Shown: one piece after another, positions 43,097-63,759 of the stretch
Layout: each line of letters begins with the position of its first letter
How positions within the stretch are numbered: the stretch's first letter is position 1
NCBI GenBank assembly: GCA_964017185.1
Contig: OZ024878.1
Location: forward strand, 18,541,851-18,605,850
Reading direction: 5' to 3'
Source: Rugalucina vietnamica
Lineage: Eukaryota > Mollusca > Bivalvia > Lucinida > Lucinidae
Length of the DNA stretch: 64,000 nucleotides
The notes under the pieces: generated by a model
The model's input: only the letters and a program-made list of their open reading frames with translations
Told to the model about the DNA's origin: nothing
The model's database searches: none
Program-made: the position numbers and the translations under genes

Positions 43097-46000
43097 CAGT
43101 CCGGTAGAAAAAGAGCTGAATTCAGACAGGACCTGGAATTGAGTTCTAAAGTTTTTTTCTTTATTTAATCTTGTTTAGCAGACCTTGCCCTTGAAGGATC
43201 CAAGTGACGCCACTTTGGCATCATTGAGCATTTTGATATATTCAAGATGGTATCCAAGATGGAAGCCATAAATAGCAAAAATCAATATTTTACATCTGAG
43301 AGGACATGGAATTAAGGACTTATGGATGGTCACTGTATATACGTGGTTGAAGATTTACCTGTATAAAAAGCATTGTTTATTTTGTCAACAATGCTACATT
43401 CTTTAGCATACTTTATCATGGGACTGTTGAATATGTTGCAAATACATGGATTTGTGTATGTACACATGATTGTGAAATGAGTGGTCAGCTCAGAGCAAGT
43501 GAGTCATTTTTCAGTTACTTCCGGGTTGAAATCGTCGGACCCATTTTTCTTAGCTTTTTGAAAAAAATAAGCCAGAATTTTCGATGTAGTTATTGACTTC
43601 AATCATATAAGAACCTGAAACAAAAGACATGTCATCTTTCAGCAAACAATAAGCACACACGAGCGGCCCCAAGTTACCCACTTTCACAATTTTCCAGAAA
43701 AAAAACATGTTTACACTAACTTTTCCCAGAGAAATACATTTCCATGACCCCAAAATAATCCTTAATTTGTCAGATTCTGTATCCTAGACATTTAGGCTTT
43801 GCGTAATTTTTATTCATATGCATTCCATTTTTCAGGAAATTGGTCCCACGAAAACCAGTTTCATTTCCAATTTTACACCTCCTAGTATCTGTGACGTCAA
43901 TTAGCAATAAGTACACATCATCGTTTGATTGACAGATTCAAGAAAACAGTAGATTTCTGTTTTACATACCCCACCCACTCATGTCAATATTGACAAATCC
44001 TTAAGTTCTAAAGTGTCTTTCTTCACTGAATCTTGTTTAGCAGACCTTGCCTTTGAAGGATCCAAGTGATGCCACTTTGGTATCATTGAGCATTTTGATA
44101 TATTCAAGATGCTACCCAAGATGGAGGCCAGAAATAGCAAAAAATTTAAAATACTTTACATCTGAGAGGACATGGAATTAAGTTCTTAAGTGTTTTTCTT
44201 TACTATATCTTGTTTAGCAGACATAGCCCTTGAAGAATCCAAGTGATGCCACTTGGCATCATTGAGCTTTTTATATATTCAAGATGGCATCCAAGATGGA
44301 AGCCAAAAATAGCAAAAATCAATATTTTTACATATATAGGACAAATTTATGATGCGATTCATTGGTTTGCTCTTGAGTACGACATAGATAAAGAAGTTAT
44401 GAAACATAACATTTCATAACAAGTCATAACATTTGTAGCTTTAAGAAACTAAGGTGGCATCCAAGATGGCAGCCCTGATAAAAAGTAGCACAAAAACACA
44501 ATTCTACCTGTTCACATTTGAGATGTGGTGCTAATGGAAACATATGTGCAAAGCATAGCTTTTTAAGAACTGGAGGCATGTCATTTTTACCAATTATCTA
44601 ATTTCAATATGCAGGATGGCATCCAAGATGTTAGTCAAGACATCAAAAATGTATTTTTCTATTTTAACGCTTGTATTCCCCGTATAATACTTCATTTCTT
44701 TGGCATCCTGCATAATAATATACTTGGCATCCACTTATGTATCCTGTCAGTCCAGTCTAATTCTGGCCATAATCCATTAAGTGCTAAAAGCTTAGATGTT
44801 TTGGTAAAGGTAGCCTTGTAGTAGCTCATATATGAGCGCAGATCAGACAAAAGGTGTTTGAGCATTAATCTCTTCAAACTTTCAGGCAATACTCAGGGAA
44901 ACTTTTATATTGTACAAAATACACTTTTACACAATGTAAAGCACCATTGTCCGTCTTTCAGTCATGAAGAAAAAAAGGGTAAAACTAGCTATTATCACAA
45001 TTATAATGATTGTTTAGACCAGCATAATGGTATGAAAGAAAAATGTTCAAATCGGATGTAAACATTTTTAAAACACAACTGTCTGTTTATTTATGCATTC
45101 ATTGTTGTCTTGGCAAGAACAAAAGATTGTACAACCAAGTCCTGCTCAGCAGCACCTGCAGCACACAGAAGCACATGGCTTATTCTTGAACCATAAAAAA
45201 TAATGTGACATCGGTGTCACCCAGAATTGGAGGCAAATAACCATCCCGCAATACCTTGATCACAATGTCATTACCAATGGCATAATAATAGCTGACTGTG
45301 TCACATCCCGAAAGGGCATGTACACTAAATTAAATCAGGTAAGGAGCAATCGCTTATTATTCTTTATTGTTTATCTACATCAATCAAGGCAGACCTCTCT
45401 TTCACCGGTGATAATTTTACCACAACAACGCTTAGCATGTGAGTCAGGTACTGAAAACATAACAGTAAAATGCATATGTGATATCTATAGTGGCTGAAAT
45501 CTTTTTCTGATTTTCAAGTGCTGCTGACACCATTTGCTGCATACAGATGTCCCCTTCTTCATGGGTGTTTTTCATATCACTGCATTCAATGACAACACCC
45601 TTGCAAACTTCTGAAAGTACATGTCATCTTCTCCCTTAAACTATCAACTTAGAATTCTGATTGTCTGCTACACCAACTTACTAATAAGTTTAATTGGCTG
45701 CTGTTTGTTGTCTATCACTATCTGTACAACAATTTGTGGGGACAATAATTGTATGTCTTCATTGTCTTGTGATATTTTTGTGCTGATTTTGTATCTACCA
45801 AACATCAAGTAAACATCATTTACTTTTGTGTGAGTTTACTGATGCTTGATTGGACATTGTCCACATTGTACTTTGATGGATCATTTGTAGACCAGTATAT
45901 CGAATCATCTGATATAGAACAAATGATTTTCTTTTTATTTGATCCACATATACTTTTGTTTGTGATATTTTCTTCGTTTTGCTTATTTAAATAGCACCTG

Positions 46001-46949
46001 CACATGTACTCTGCGAATATTGAGAATGTCACTAGTGAAAACTCATGTGCTAATGTGTTTATGCCTATGTCATATGACCTTGCCTGTTGTTCAATCACTC
46101 TAGTGTAAATTAAAATTGTAGCTATTGCTTCATTATTACCAACTGTAAGGTCATTTATACTGCTGCTTGAGTTTCTACAACTTAAAAATTTCCTCATTAA
46201 AACTTGCATGCTCATTGCTTTCAAACTGTTCCATTGCTTTTGTATCTAGTTCGATATCTTAATCAACATTCACTACTTTTTCACCCATCCTTCCACCATC
46301 TTAAAATACACAATATTGAAATACAAAACTTGCTGTATTATCCTTTATTTTGATCATGCAAAGTGTCTAGAGTAATGACTTTTAAGTGCTAAGTGTATTC
46401 AGTGTGGGAAAAACGTTAAATTCTAGATCAAATTCGTTTTGCATAAGAAATCATGGCTGCCTTCTTGAATGCCATCTTGAATATGATAATCACTGCATCT
46501 TGATAAGGCAAACTAGCTTGAGTAATGGTTCTGAAAGTTAAAGTGCTAATTGTATGAATCAAAACTTGAATGTAAAACCAAAATCACGAAAAACCTTGAT
46601 TTATCTCATCTATACAGTGTTTTTGTAAGAAAGCTGACAGTCATCTTGTATCCTGTCTTGAAGAAGCTGTGATAGAATGTAAATACTTATATAAAACTGA
46701 TACCTAATCATCATTTTGCACTGAAATAACCACAGATTTGCCAGATAAAAACAATCAGAGACCCCTATTAAATATTTTTTAATATTCTGGCCGCCATTTT
46801 AAACGCTATCTTGAAAATACAAAATTGCTCAATGATGCCAAGGTGGCATCACTCAGATTCTTCAAAGGCAATGTATACTGAACATAATTCAGTAAAGAAA
46901 AAAACTTTTAGAACTCAATTCCAGGTCAAATTTGTTTTCTGCCGGACTA
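43097..46949. mobile_element. 3.85 kb TIR element (CAGTCCGG...CCGGACTA)
   Basis: Terminal repeats YAGTCCGGYAGAAAA followed by CCTGGAATTGAGTTCTAAA on both ends, with ATA on either side (43094-43096, 46950-46952). Imperfect direct repeats (CCTTGAAGGATCCAAGTGATG, about 43190, 44045, 44225) carry GCATCCAAGATGG words, inverted near 46790-46870. The interior has a degraded protein-like segment on the minus strand (45183-45310). It splits a MITE-F whose intact version is at 40171. Confidence 0.75.
45183..45310 (-). pseudogene. fragment of an uncharacterised transposon-type protein
   Basis: On the minus strand one frame reads CDTVSYYYAIGNDIVIKVLR followed by DGYLPPILGDTDV, then a stop. The CDTVS..Y.IG....KVL pattern resembles a motif in uncharacterised, transposon-like proteins of aquatic invertebrates. 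No complete frame surrounds it. A separate minus frame of 134 codons (45820-46224) has no recognised motif and may be another fragment. Assignment is tentative. Confidence 0.3.
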
Positions 46950-46974
46950 ATAGCATTATGATGAGGTTGAACTG

Positions 46975-49707
46975 AACCAGAGGACCAATGGTCCTGTAAA
47001 CGCTCACCTGAAACCTGAGATATATACCAACTAGAAATTGGCTGCAAGCAAGGCTTTCAGTATACCCCCCGCAAAATTATCTGAAGCTGGCCAATAACTT
47101 CCTAAGTCAAACATGCAGAAATTTTGCCAAAGATATTTTTTCAGCATTATAATTCTTCATGTACATCCTCAGCATGCCAGTCACATCTATACGATATTAA
47201 AAATTTATAGTAAAGCTTGAGGTTGATTTCACTGTATGCACTATGATCATTGTTTATCATGAGAAATGGTAAAAAATTGACTAAGTTAAATAAAGCTGTA
47301 AATTTGTCAAAAATTAACTTTTCAGCATGAAAATTATTCATGCACATCTAAAATATATCTGGAACAAATCTACAAAGAATTTAAAAGAAACGCTGAAAGC
47401 CCTAAGAGGAGTTGATTTCACAAAGTATGCACTATCCATCATTATTGTATACATACAATGGTCAAGAAATAACTATGTTGAAAAATGATGTAAATTTGTC
47501 TAAAATCACTTTTTCAGTATTATAATTATTCATGCACATCTTCAAAATGTGTGGAACATGTCTGCAAAGTATTGAAAAGAAATACTGAAAGCCCTAGGAG
47601 GAGTTGATTTCACAAAGTATGCACTACCAACCATTATTGTATATAAGCAATATGGTCAAAAAATGGCTATGTTAAAAAATGCTGTAAATTTGTCAGAAAT
47701 TAATATTTCAGTATTATAATTCTTCATGCACATCTTCAATATGTGTGGAACATGTCTGCAAAGTATTGAAAAGAAATACTGAAAGCCCTTGTAGGAGTTG
47801 ATTTCACAAAGTATGCACTACCAACCAATATTGTATGTAAGCAATTGTCAAAAATGAATATGTTGAAAAATGCTGTAAATTTGTCAAAAATTATTTTTTC
47901 ATCATTATAATTCTTCATGCACATCTTCAATATGTGTGGAACATGTCAGCAAAGTATTGAAAAGAAATACTGAAAGCCTTAGGAGAAGCTGATTTCACAA
48001 ACTATGAACTACCAACCATTATTGTATATAAGCAATGGTCAAAAATTGGCTATGTTGAAAAATGCTGTAAATTTGTCAAAAATTATTTTTTCAGCATTAT
48101 AATTCTTCATGCACATCTTCAATATGTGTGGAACATGTCTGCAAAGTATTGAAAAGAAATACTGAAAGCCCTAGGAGGAGTTGATTTCACAAACTATGCA
48201 CTACCAACCATTGTTGAATATGGCAATTATCGAAAATTGGCTAAGTTCAAAATGCTGTAAATTTGTCAAAATTCATTTTTTCAGCATAATACTTCTTCAT
48301 GCATATCTTCAATATCTCTGGCACATATCTGCAAAGTATCAAAAGAGAATATTGAAAGCTGTAGGAGGAGTTGATTTCACAAAGTATTCACTATTAGCAC
48401 TATTGCAAACATTCTATGTATAGGTTTAAAAAGTCCCATAACTCTTGCAAAACTGACCCTTTGGCCCCTAAATTCATATCACACATGTGTTGTCTAATGG
48501 TGCAGGTGTGTTGAAAATTTGAAGAACATAGAGCAAAAACTACTTAAGTTATTCAGCAAAGATGTCAAAATGTTGACGGAATGACGGAATCACGGAATTA
48601 CGGAATCACGGAATCACGGAGTCACAGAATCACGGACAGGCTGAAAACAGTATACCCCCCTAAAACTTCGTTTTGCGGGGGGTATAATAAATTTGTTTGA
48701 CTAGAATGGTAAAATCCAAGTATATAACCCAAGGGCTTGGTCAGAGCAACCCCTGGAGTCAATTTCTTTTTGAAAACATAAAACTGCAGTGCATTTGCCA
48801 ATTTACTGCAAGTTTTGCCCTTCAAATGACATTTTAACAATTTTCCCCATTCAAATGCATGGGCGACCTAAGTTGACCTTGCCGTAAAATAGGTCAAGGT
48901 AATCCCAGGGTCATGATTTATATTAACTTTGTAGAGCTCCAGTCACTGATGCTTCACACCAAGTTTCAAAATCATTGGCCTTCTGGTTCTGGAGATTTTT
49001 AAAGTTTTTTTTTCTATTTATAGCCATGGCGGCCATCTTGGTCATGTGACCTTGACCATTTATATAAACTTTCTTTCCCCCTTCCCAAGGATGCTCCATA
49101 TGAAGTTTGGCTTTGATTGGCCATGCGGTTTCAGGGGAGAAGATGTTTCATTATTATGGAAATATACAATTACATGTATATAACCCCGGGGCAGGGGCAG
49201 ACAACCCCCCAGGGGCTAAAATTTTCCATTAACATTAATCTTCTGTCCATTTGCCTATTCCCAGTAAGTTTTACCCATTAAATAGCCATTTACCATTTTT
49301 TCCCATTCATATGCATTGGCGACCTAAGTTGACCTTGCCGTAAAATAAGTCAAGGTCATCCTAGGGTCATGATTTATATAAACTATGATGGGCCCATGTC
49401 CCCGATGCTACATACCAAGTTTCGTGGAAATCGGCCCACTGGTTCTGGAGAAGAAGATTTTTAAAGGTTTTTGCTATTTATAGCCATGGCGGCCATCTTG
49501 GTCATGTGACCTGGACCATTTATATGTACTTTCATTCCCATTTCCATAGGATGCTCCACATGAAGTTTGGCTTTAATTGGCCAAGCGGTTTCAGAGGAGA
49601 AGATCTTTGAAAATGTGAACGATGGACGGACGGACGACGGACGGACGGACGCCGGAGCATGGGTATACTATAAGCTCACCTGTGAGCCTTCGGCTCAGGT
49701 GAGCTAA
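46975..49707 (+). mobile_element. Helitron-like element L4 (reverse of L1-L3)
   Basis: Starts AACCAGAGGACCAATGGTCC and ends with a (GGAC)n run, GGTATACTATAA, the hairpin GCTCACCTGTGAGC..GGCTCAGGTGAGC and CTAA. Compared with the unoccupied duplicate at about 40358-40365 it inserted without an evident target-site duplication. It contains the nested tandem-repeat element 47058-48690. Confidence 0.7.
47058..48690 (+). mobile_element. pearl/HINE-like element with 191-bp tandem units
   Basis: The left end CAGTATACCCCCCGCAAAA is the inverse of the right-end hairpin (GTTTTGCGGGGGGTATA). Between are about seven units of roughly 191 bp (GTTGATTTCAC recurs at 47222, 47411, 47603, 47797, 47988, 48180, 48370), then an (ACGGAATC)n stretch (48577-48635). 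Tandem core, microsatellite, terminal hairpin and TATAATAA match the pearl / Helentron-associated (HINE) plan known in bivalves. Confidence 0.65.
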
Positions 49708-49797
49708 CAAAAAATGTAAATAGCATACATGAAGAGTAAGAGGACCAGCCTCCTCCCAGTGTGGCAGCCAATCTGACAGGTAGCATCAATGAAATCT

Positions 49798-50012
49798 GAT
49801 CCTACACATGAGAAAACCAACGGTTTGGATTTCTGACCGCTGTCTGTAGTCATAGAAGCAGGCTAGAAGCTTGAAATCTTGGATATAAGTGGACGAGGGA
49901 TTACACGATCCATGTAGCAAAAACAAAGGTGCTGATCAGCTGTGCAGTTACTGCACAGCTGATCTGCGTCTTTGTTTTTGCTTATGCATGATGTTGGTTT
50001 TCTTGTCAAAGA
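49798..50012. mobile_element. MITE-A copy 19
   Basis: Duplicate of 40433-40654 with a short deletion on the left arm (CTGACCGCTGTCTGTAG). Centre GCTGTGCAGTTACTGCACAGC retained. Confidence 0.8.
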
Positions 50013-50170
50013 TGTCAAGCACAAAAGATACAAAACAAATGGACAAGGTCATAGGGAGATGGCTCTTTGGTTTAAGACTGGATCTGTTTTGGTTCAGACT
50101 TCTGACCCCTGGCTTACAAGGCACAGGTTTTACCACTAGGGAGTGGGGACTTCCTGGTTTGTGGATATTT

Positions 50171-50401
50171 GAGCCGCCTCGTGGAAAAAACAATTTGCAT
50201 GTGCGAAAACAAAGGTGCAGATCAGCTTCACGGTAACCGTGAAGCTGATCAGCATCTATGTTTTCGCTACACGGAAAGTACAGTTCCCCTTCTTCTTAAA
50301 TCCGAAATTTCAAGCTTCTAGCCATCTTCAATGCTTGTACAGCCCGCTTGTTGTCAGACCAGTTCGGAAACCAAATTGTTGGTTTTCCCACGAGGTGGCT
50401 C
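50171..50401. mobile_element. MITE-A copy 20, with empty site
   Basis: 231 bp from GAGCCGCCTCGTGG to CACGAGGTGGCTC; centre CTTCACGGTAACCGTGAAG. Copy 1 of the duplication reads GGATATTTAATTGCAC near 40810 with no element, so this one moved after the duplication. It gives the exact ends of the MITE-A family. Confidence 0.9.
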
Positions 50402-51255
50402 AATTAATTGCACTTTAGTTTAAGTACCATCCAGAGGACTGGAGGGCACCTGTGTAATGAATACCCCCTTGGACACTTTTTTTAAGTAAAAAGTGGGTGA
50501 ATATGGGTATATTTGTTTCTTATTGTTGCTCAAAATATATAATAGATTGTGGCAGTTCTAACATGTACCTACAATCAATGTTTTGAGGATAAAAATATGA
50601 AAATATTACCTACAATCAATGTTTTGAGGGTAAATATGAAAATATCAAAAATTTTGAAATGAAAACTATTTTTTACATGTAGGTACATGTTAGAACTGCC
50701 ACAGTCTCGTAATGGAGATGCTTGGATTCAAAATCATGACCCGTAGTTCGCAATGGGTAAAGTGGTTTTAGTGACAAGAAGGCATTCCAATCGGGGGAAT
50801 GACAGACAACAAAAACAAGTATTTCATCCACTAATAATCATAAACAATTTATTCCTATAATCACTAATACCAAAACCGGATAAAAATATGACACAAACTG
50901 TGATAAAACAACACAAGTGTACATATCAATACAATTTGTTCCTCAAATAGTGAACAGTCATTGCAATAAATAAATGTCAACATAAACAATAGGAGCTGTC
51001 TTGAGAAAGAAAATGTGGCTTATAATAATATACACTAATGACCAAGACAGACTAGTCTATTTCTTCGTACTGAAGTTTTATCATGGGGGTGATTCAAAAG
51101 ATGCTACCTGCTGTGGTCATCTGAGCATGTGGTCGACGGTCGTAAGTATGATACTAGCGATTTGATGTCGTCCGAGACCTTGTATGACTATTGATATATT
51201 CGAACAACAGCAAGTTTTTGCACGTAATGGTATACAAATGACTCTGGCATCACAC

Positions 51256-51832
51256 CCATGTTTATGTCACTTTCAAATTTTTTCAGTCATGCAGGGATAG
51301 AGCCTCTGCTTAGCCCAGTAAGGGGTTGCAACTCCCGCCATCTTGATCTTAGTCTAGTGTCTGACGTCTACAAAGCTCCCAAAAAATACATAGACTTGAG
51401 GATCAATGAAGGCTGGCAGCTACAAATACTCTGTCTTAGGTATCTGCACCTTTTTGGTTGTTTGCATAAGGAACATTTTTCTCATTACACAGCTACGGTA
51501 TATATGGCAACAAAGTAGGCTTGGTATCATAGTAAAATCTTCATAATTTATCTTTATTTTATTTTTTTTTTTTTTTCTAAAAATGGGCTATATAACAACT
51601 ATATATTTGTGCATATAATATTCTTGAAATTCATTGCCTAACAAGCATTACAATAAAATAAAATATACATTTTTGGCTCAGGTGAGCTATAAAGCTATAC
51701 AATATTGAGACAATGTCCCACGATATGAATATGCTGTGACATTTTAAATGAAAGCAAAATTTTGTGTCACAAAGACATTGAATTAGTCATGGGTAAAAGC
51801 TCACGGTAATATCTCCTAATATTTCATACAAT
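51256..51832. other. spacer; possible UAP1 3' UTR and poly(A) region
   Basis: The minus strand has AATAAA (TTTATT at about 51553-51558 on +) next to a long T run, a candidate polyadenylation site for the leftward UAP1 transcript. A plus-strand open frame at 51258-51518 shows no recognised domain. Confidence 0.3.
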
Positions 51833-52051
51833 GAGCCGCAACAATCTGCATATGCAAAAACAAAGGCGCAGATCAGCTTCGCAGTAACTGCGAAGCTGAT
51901 CAGCGCCTTTTTTTTGCCACATAGATAGTACAATTCCTCTACTTTCTGAATGCAAAAATTTCCAGCCTCTAACCATCTTCTGTGACTGTACAGCCCGGTT
52001 TGTATCTGACACGGTCAGAATCAAATTGTTGGTTTCCTCATGCACAGGCTC
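51833..52051. mobile_element. MITE-A copy 21
   Basis: GAGCCGCAACAATCTGC (inner left arm lost) to TTTCCTCATGCACAGGCTC; centre CTTCGCAGTAACTGCGAAG. Probably within the UAP1 3' UTR. Confidence 0.8.
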
Positions 52052-52251
52052 AAATGATTTTGCCAAACAAAAGGCCATAGCTTTGAACTAATGAGCACAA
52101 AACTTTACAAATATAACAGAATAAATATATTTCATGGTGTATCAGGAGTTAACTCCCTTGACATAGTCGAGTTTGAAGGGAGGCAACTCAGTTCAAATAA
52201 ATTATGTCCCTTGATAAAAGTATTTTTTAAGTGACATCAATATTCCTGGAA

Positions 52252-60350
<8,099 letters not shown>

Positions 60351-60513
60351 CTAATGTCAAAGTCAAAACTATGGTCATATCAGGATGTTGTTTCTATTTT
60401 ATAGGACTTGTGCAACAATTATATTTCTAAGAATCTCCTAAGTAAGCACCTACATGTAAGGCCTGTGCAATATTGTATGGATGCTTTCACTTGACCACTT
60501 TTCCTGGACATTT

Positions 60514-60747
60514 GAGCCACCTCATGGGAAAACCAACAATGTGGTTTCCGAACAGTTCCAACACAAACTGGCATGTACAGTCACTGAAGATGGCTAGAGA
60601 CTGGAAATTATGGATTTAGAAAGAAGAGGAATTGTACTATCCGTATAGCGAAAACAAAGACACTGATCAGCTTCACGGTTACAGCGAAGCTGATCTGCGT
60701 CTTTGGTTTCGCATATGCAGATTGTTGGTTTTCTAATGAGGCGGCTC
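60514..60747. mobile_element. MITE-A copy 26
   Basis: GAGCCACCTCATGGGAAAACC to TTTTCTAATGAGGCGGCTC; centre CTTCACGGTTACAGCGAAG with two mispairs. Confidence 0.8.
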
Positions 60748-60927
60748 ATTTTAAGAAATTAACTGGTACACAAGCACATTCTCCTTATAAATGTAAATTG
60801 TCAAAAAATGTGTACTACAATACAGACAAATATCAAACAAGATAATGTGCTTATCAACAGATGTCTGTTTTCTGAAAGAAATTTTGAAACTTTGCTTTTC
60901 CTTGACCTCTTAGACACATTTTCATAA

Positions 60928-61122
60928 AAAAAAAACAACAAACTGCATATGCGAAAACAAAGACACCAATCAGCTGCTGCGAAGCTGATCAGCACCTGTT
61001 TTCGCTACACATATAGCACAATCCCTCTTCTTCTTAAATCCGAAATCTAGCCTGCTTCATTGACTGTACAGGCTGGTCTGTGTTAGACCTGGTTGGAAGC
61101 CCGAATTATTGGCTTTCTCTCG
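60928..61122. mobile_element. MITE-A copy 27 (end-worn)
   Basis: AACAACAAACTGCATATGCG to TTATTGGCTTTCTCTCG; both tips lost, and the centre reduced to CAGCTGCTGCGAAGCTG. Confidence 0.65.
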
Positions 61123-61889
61123 CAAAGTATTATCAGAATGCAACAAAATAAAGACAAGGTGAAACTGAGCCAACCATAAAAGGACATTTGTCCATGGGCC
61201 TCTTCAACTGTTCCTTTGTTAATAAACTTTACAGTTGTAACATTTTTATAACAGACAAAGCCAGCCAAACTTCTTTCCTATTCCTTGAATGTTCAAAATA
61301 GGACTGTGTGCAGACTTGTCACATAATTATCGGGCTGCGTATGTGATAAGGACATTTCTTTCTCAGGCAGCTCTTGTCTATAGGCTATAAAAGGAAAAGG
61401 CCAAGCCAGCACTATTGTAACAGTGCAAGTATTTCATCTAGCAAAGAAGAAAGAAAGATATGATTATGGCTTAAAGGTATGTTATTCAATTTTGCCTTTG
61501 TTGGATTCTAGTAAAATAAAGGTGGCAAAGGATAGCACGGTGGCCTGGTGGTTGAGCATCAGACTCAAAATCAAGAGGTCCTGGGTTTGATCCCCACCGG
61601 AGTATTGCTGAGATGTGCAAGAGCAAATTAACTTTTATGAAAACACAAACATAGCTGTTATTAAATAATTGCCGAAACAAAATGAAAATTAGCAGGTGTC
61701 TACTTTTGTTGCCCTTCTGAATATTTAGGGTCATTTTGATATTTGGCAATTTCTTAACCACACTGCTCTTGTAGGCTTTACCTAGCCATCAAGATGAGGT
61801 GCCCTATGAGCAACAAATGAAATGTAAATAAAATCAAAATCACAATATTTTCAGCCACATACCAGCCATTTTTGCTCTGCTTGCTACCA
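61123..61889. other. UAP1 5' flank or intron; one tRNA-like SINE head
   Basis: No UAP1 exon was recognised on the minus strand here. At 61533-61605 (+) a tRNA-like sequence has an A box TGGCCTGGTGGTTGAGC and B box GGGTTTGATCC with a Leu-like CTCAAAA loop but no long variable arm, so it is treated as a SINE remnant. The left end of the tandem array element is not defined. Confidence 0.4.
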
Positions 61890-63759
61890 CAAGTACTAGA
61901 TCTCGTCAATATTGATGCAAATACAAAATTTGGTCTGATTATGTCAATTTGTTCTCAAGATATTGAGCGGAAACGAAATTCTGACCTCAATCAAGGGCCG
62001 TAACTCCGTCAAAATTTTGCGAAAAATGACGGGTAACGATCCCAAGCTAGATCTTGTCAATGATGATGTGCATACAAAATTTGGTCGGATTCTGTCACTT
62101 CGTTCTCAAGATATTGAGCGGAAACTAAATTCTGAAGTCAATCAAGGGCCGTAACTCCGTCAAAATTTTCCAAAAATGACGGGTAACAATCCCAAGCTAG
62201 ATCTTGTCAATGATGATGTGCATACAAAATTTGGTTTGATTCTGTCAATTCGTTCTCAAGATATTGAGCGGAAATAAAATTCTGATGTTAATCAAGGGCC
62301 GTAACTCCGTCAAAATTTTGCGAAAAATGACGGGTAACAATCCCAAGCTAGATCTTGTCAATGATGATGTGCATACAAAATTTGGTTGGATTCTGTCAAT
62401 TTGTTCTCAACATATTGAGCGGAAACGAAATTCTGATGTCAATCAAGGGCCGTAACTCCGTCAAAATTTTGCGAAAAATGACAGGTAACAATCCCAAGCT
62501 AGATCTTATCATGGTTGATGTGCATACAAAATTTGGTCGTATTCTGTGAATTTGTTCTCAAGATATTGAGCGGAAACGAAATTCTGATGTCAATCAAGGG
62601 CCGTAACTCCGTCAAAATTTTGCGAAAAATGACGGGTAACAATCCCAAGCTAGATCTTGTCAATGTTGATGTGCATACAAAATTTGGTCGTATTCTGTGA
62701 ATTCCTTCTCAAGATATTGAGCGGAAACAAAATTCTGACGTCAATCAAGGGCCGTAACTCCGTCAAAATTTTGCGAAAAATGACGGGCAACAATCCCAAG
62801 TTAGATCTTGTCAATGATGATGTGCATACAAAATTTGGTTGGATTCTGTCAATTCGTTCTCAAGATATTGAGCGGAAATGAAATTCTGATGTCAATCAAG
62901 GGCTGTAACTCCGTCAAAATTTTGCGAAAAATGACGGGTAACAATCCCAAGCTAGATCTTGTCAATGATGATGTGCATATAAAATTTGGTTTGATTCTGT
63001 CAATTCGTTCTCAAGATATTGAGCGGAAACAAAATTCTGACGTCAATCAAGGGCCGTAACTCCGTCAAAATTTTGCGAAAAATGACGAGTAACATTACCA
63101 AGCTAGATCTTGTCAATGTTGACTTGCATACAAAATTTGGTCTTATTCTGTGAATTTGTTCTCAAGATATTGAGCGGAAACGAAATTCTGATGTCAATCA
63201 AGGGCCGTAACTCCGTCAAAATTTTGCGAAAAATGACGGGTAACAATCCCAAGCTAGATCTTGTCAATGTTAATGTGCATACAAAATTTGGTCGTATTCT
63301 GTGAATTCGTTCTCAAGATATTGAGCGGAAACAAAATTCTGACGTCAATCAAGGGCCGTAACTCCGTCAAAATTTTGAGAAAAATGACGGGCAACAATCC
63401 CAAGCGAGATCTTGTTGATGTGTATACAAAATTTGGTCAGATTCTGTCAATTTGTTCTCAAGATATTGAGCGGAAACGAAATTTTGGCAATAATGAAGGG
63501 CCATCCAAGGGCAATAACTCTTCTGCAAATTTGGGGAAACTGACAAGCATTTACACATATGTAGATGTTGTCAATATTGATGCATATGCCAAATTTGTTT
63601 AAAGTCTAACAACTGGTTCTCAAGTTATGTGTGGTAATGGTATGACGGAAGGACGGAAGGACGGAATAACGGAATAACAGAATAACGGAATAACGGAACT
63701 ACGGAAGGACAGGGTGAATCCAGTATAGCCCCCACTTCTTCAAAGCGGGGCTATAATAA
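61890..63759 (+). mobile_element. pearl/HINE-like element with eleven 151-bp tandem units
   Basis: Units of 151 bp (the CCCAAG/ACCAAG mark recurs at 62041, 62191, 62342, 62493, 62644, 62795, 62946, 63097, 63248, 63399) contain AAGGGCCGTAACTCCGTCAA and CAAGATATTGAGCGGAAAC. They are followed by (ACGGAATA)n (63645-63710) and the terminal hairpin CCCCCACTTC..AAAGCGGGG then CTATAATAA. Because 151 is not a multiple of three, the chains of short open frames here change frame each unit and do not encode a protein. Confidence 0.75.

Larger units (their letters stand above)
41818..51255. repeat. tandem duplication unit, copy 2, enlarged by insertions
   Basis: Matches 39285-41817 in order, but interrupted by a SINE (42676-42859), a TIR element (43097-46949), Helitron-like L4 (46975-49707) and a MITE-A (50171-50401). 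It lacks the MITE-F found at 40950-41137. After removing these, about 2.5 kb remains. A 10-bp difference (CTTGTATGAC near 51180) distinguishes the copies. Confidence 0.85.

Noticed and set aside
46990-48690. Regular tandem repeats that could suggest a CRISPR array
   Set aside because: Units are about 191 bp with no spacers between conserved repeats, and the context is a eukaryotic transposon.
49889-50418. Plus-strand frames of 115 and 67 codons
   Set aside because: Their peptides ([12 protein letters not shown] and similar) are translations of the MITE-A palindrome, repeated wherever that MITE occurs.
61533-61605. Leu-like tRNA gene
   Set aside because: It lacks a long variable arm and a convincing acceptor stem; better explained as a tRNA-derived repeat.
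61963-63602. Chain of overlapping 60-110 codon frames with repeated NSVKILRKMTGNNPKLDLV
   Set aside because: They arise from the 151-bp tandem unit; since 151 is not divisible by three, each unit shifts frame and no continuous protein results.
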